DNA from: Sphingobacterium kitahiroshimense
Lineage (GTDB): Bacteria; Bacteroidota; Bacteroidia; Sphingobacteriales; Sphingobacteriaceae
Assembly: GCF_025961315.1 (NCBI RefSeq)
Contig: NZ_JAOQNK010000001.1
Span: 4,154,001-4,218,000 of the forward strand
Reading direction: 5' to 3'
Length of the DNA: 64,000 nucleotides
The translations under genes and the position numbers were made by a program. Position 1 is the first letter of the stretch. Each line of letters opens with the position of its first letter. The notes under the pieces are model-generated. The model did not search any database, had not been told where the DNA came from, and was given only the letters and a program-made list of their open reading frames with translations. This document shows, one piece after another, positions 62,462 through 64,000 of this stretch.

Positions 62462-63685
62462 ATGATGAATGCTAAACAATTAGTCAGTTTTACGATAGCC
62501 ATTTGTATGATGCTAAACATTGGTAAAGCACAGACAAAATTAAACTATTGCAACGATCAGATGCGAACCGGAGCAGAACAGACGGAAAAATACCTACCCT
62601 ATTTAAAAGATAAACGAGTTGCCATCTTAGGCAATCCATCAACAGTAATAAAAGAACGTCATCTGGTCGATAGCCTTTTGAGCAGAGGAGTCAATATTGT
62701 CAAGATCTTTGGACCAGAGCACGGCTTTAGAGGAAATGCAAGTAATGGAGCCGAAGTGTCGGACGAACGAGATCCAGCGACACAGATCCCTATAATTTCC
62801 CTATACGGAAATAAGAAAAAACCAACAGCAAAAGATTTAGCAGACGTCGATGTCTTTATTTTTGATGTGCAGGATATGGGCGTCCGTTTTTATACCAATA
62901 TCAATATCTTACGGGATATAATGGAAGCATGTGCCGAAAATGATAAAGAGTTACTTATCCTTGATCGACCCAATCCCAATGCCTACCTCATTGACGGACC
63001 TATACTCGATATGAAACATAAATCAGGAATTGGACAATTCCCGGTACCTATTGCCCACGGTATGACCACAGCCGAATTTGCACAGATGATCAACGGAGAG
63101 AAGTGGATGGCAACAGACCGTAAATGCAAATTGAAGATCATTCCAATAGAAGGGTATAACCATAGTATGCTATATAGATTACCCGTAAATCCATCACCAA
63201 ATCTCAATACCGAACAGAGCATAATTTTATACCCCAGTACCTGTCTCTTTGAAGGAACCAAACTGAATCACGGCCGCGGAACAGATTTTCCATTCACCAT
63301 TGTTGGCAGTCCGATATATAAAGGAATCTTCACATTTTCCTTCACACCCGTTAGTAAAAAAGGAATGAGTGAAACACCACTGTTCATGAATGAAGTCTGT
63401 TACGGATTAGATTTAAGAGATTATGATTTGCAAAGTCTCGTTGACAGCAAAGAGATCAATCTTTCATGGATAAAAGAAATGTACAATAAATCCCCAGAAA
63501 AAGATAAATTCTTCGACCAGAGCTATTCCAAGCAAATCGGTAGTATAGAAAAGCTGGCTGGGGTGGACGAGTTTCGAAAGCAGATAGAGAACAATGTGAG
63601 CGATCAAGAAATAAGAGCAAGCTGGAAAGCAGGTTTAGAGAGCTATAAAAAGATGCGTCAGAAATATGTCCTTTATAAAGATTGA
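62462..63685 (+). CDS. namZ: Exo-beta-N-acetylmuramidase NamZ (GH171, DUF1343)
   Basis: Secreted protein of 407 residues with signal peptide ending GKAQTK. The DUF1343/NamZ family is shown by LKDKRVAILGNPSTVIKE, KIFGPEHGFRGNASNGAEV, VFIFDVQDMGVRFYTNI, DRPNPNAYLIDGPILD and LFEGTKLNHGRGTDFPF. NamZ removes terminal MurNAc from peptidoglycan fragments, supplying cell-wall amino sugars. ATGs at 62462 and 62465 are equivalent. A terminator separates it from the SusCD operon, so linkage may be functional but not transcriptional. Confidence 0.93.
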   Translation: MMNAKQLVSFTIAICMMLNIGKAQTKLNYCNDQMRTGAEQTEKYLPYLKDKRVAILGNPSTVIKERHLVDSLLSRGVNIVKIFGPEHGFRGNASNGAEVSDERDPATQIPIISLYGNKKKPTAKDLADVDVFIFDVQDMGVRFYTNINILRDIMEACAENDKELLILDRPNPNAYLIDGPILDMKHKSGIGQFPVPIAHGMTTAEFAQMINGEKWMATDRKCKLKIIPIEGYNHSMLYRLPVNPSPNLNTEQSIILYPSTCLFEGTKLNHGRGTDFPFTIVGSPIYKGIFTFSFTPVSKKGMSETPLFMNEVCYGLDLRDYDLQSLVDSKEINLSWIKEMYNKSPEKDKFFDQSYSKQIGSIEKLAGVDEFRKQIENNVSDQEIRASWKAGLESYKKMRQKYVLYKD

Positions 63686-63732
63686 TGTAATACAGGAGAA
63701 AATCACCTATTCTACAGGTGGTACATCATTTT
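63683..63732 (+). terminator. Weak nested hairpin after namZ
   Basis: TGATGTA (63683-63689) pairs with TACATCA (63722-63728), enclosing a smaller CACCT/AGGTG hairpin; TTTT follows. The long internal region makes it a low-confidence terminator. Confidence 0.35.
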
Positions 63733-64000
63733 CATTAAAACCAATTAAAACACGCCATTAATCGGCAGTCGTTTGACGCTCGTTCGGGAATCACTTGAGA
63801 ATCATTCGGGACAAGTAGGAGACAAGTTCGGCGATGGTATGCCTTCTGTTCGGCGTTTGTTTGCCTCCTTGCCGAACCCCTCCCGAACAATAGGCGAAGG
63901 AGAGTCGAACCAGTCCCGAAGGTGTTTCCTATGAATGTCAAGGCACTACCGACTCAATCCCGAGTAAAGTATGGACTTTCACGGACTTCTACGGACTTAC
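63686..64000. other. 315-bp non-coding tail at the window edge
   Basis: No credible gene. After the hairpin near namZ it is largely occupied by the periodic array from 63761. Its base composition is visibly richer in G and C than the adjacent genes. A minus-strand frame of 68 codons exists but has no family features. Confidence 0.6.
63761..64000. repeat. ~11-bp periodic array of TTCGG/CCGAA cores
   Basis: TTCGGG or TTCGGC starts at 63783, 63805, 63827 and 63849 (exactly 22 bp apart), with weaker T/G-rich units half-way between. From 63871 the core switches to the complementary form: GCCGAA 63871, CCCGAA 63882, GGCGAA 63893, GTCGAA 63904, CCCGAA 63915, exactly 11 bp apart. An ATCGGC at 63761 and CCCGAG at 63959 keep the register. 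The last bases repeat GGACTT with 10-bp spacing (63973, 63983, 63993). The array runs off the window. Confidence 0.75.

Noticed and set aside
63735..63941. Minus-strand open frame of 68 codons in the right-edge tail
   Set aside because: It has no family features, and the 11-bp spacing of the motifs it covers is not a codon multiple, so the repeats are not explained by coding.
63761..64000. Periodic array considered as a CRISPR
   Set aside because: The repeated cores are 6 bp with 5-16 bp between them, far from the 25-36 bp repeats and similar spacers of CRISPR arrays, and no cas gene is present.

Overview
The window is AT-rich, densely coding bacterial DNA from a Bacteroidota genome, most likely Sphingobacteriaceae and close to Sphingobacterium. 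The support is four SusC/SusD outer-membrane pairs, lipoprotein signal peptides ending in Cys, a DUF6377-type regulator, a DUF4293 protein, and several TAnnTTTG elements matching the Bacteroidota housekeeping promoter -7 box. The family-level placement is my inference from protein style; no rRNA gene is present.

Layout. (1) 1-10683 is a GH92 alpha-mannosidase locus: the end of one GH92, a classical histidine kinase and OmpR-type regulator, a discoidin-like lipoprotein, SusC, SusD and a complete second GH92. (2) 10857-20069 is a compact locus of DUF6377 regulator, SusC, SusD, GH30 glycosidase and a surface glycan-binding-type lipoprotein. Its order resembles beta-1,6-glucan loci of Bacteroides. 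(3) 20503-33638 is mainly housekeeping: truA, an MsbA-like ABC exporter, a NeuD-like acyltransferase, DUF4293, ung, a DUF6695-like protein, an Lrp/AsnC regulator and sufBCD. (4) 33717-44451 is a signalling and uptake island: a LytS-type kinase, a metzincin lipoprotein, SusC, SusD and a LytTR regulator, flanked on both sides by paralogous small membrane proteins. (5) 44634-55520 is mixed: an MFS exporter with a possible leader peptide, tRNA-Gly(GCC), an FAD oxidoreductase, lemA with two TPM-domain genes, a TlpA-like thiol oxidoreductase, a YngK-like glycosidase, L-serine dehydratase and a WalJ-like metallo-hydrolase. (6) 55521-63685 is a SusC/SusD/fasciclin/DUF5007-like operon followed by a NamZ-type exo-muramidase. 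(7) 63686-64000 is a non-coding tail with an approximately 11-bp periodic array of TTCGG/CCGAA cores that runs off the window.

How the genes work together. The four SusCD systems would bind and import oligomers across the outer membrane. Their neighbours suggest different substrates: mannosidic glycans (GH92), beta-glucan (GH30), peptides or proteins (metzincin) and possibly peptidoglycan-derived sugars (NamZ). Each system has a different regulatory set-up: HK plus OmpR regulator, DUF6377 membrane regulator, LytS/LytTR, or only cis sites with no regulator nearby. Strong intrinsic terminators punctuate the operons. Three of them sit only 11-20 bp before the next start codon, which suggests read-through control.

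The most unusual items are the 11-bp array at the right edge, the LytS-metzincin-SusCD-LytTR island bracketed by paralogues, the terminator-abutted genes, the leader-ORF region before the MFS exporter and the paired CGTTTGCG sites before the last SusC. No prophage, insertion sequence, CRISPR array or clear pseudogene was seen.
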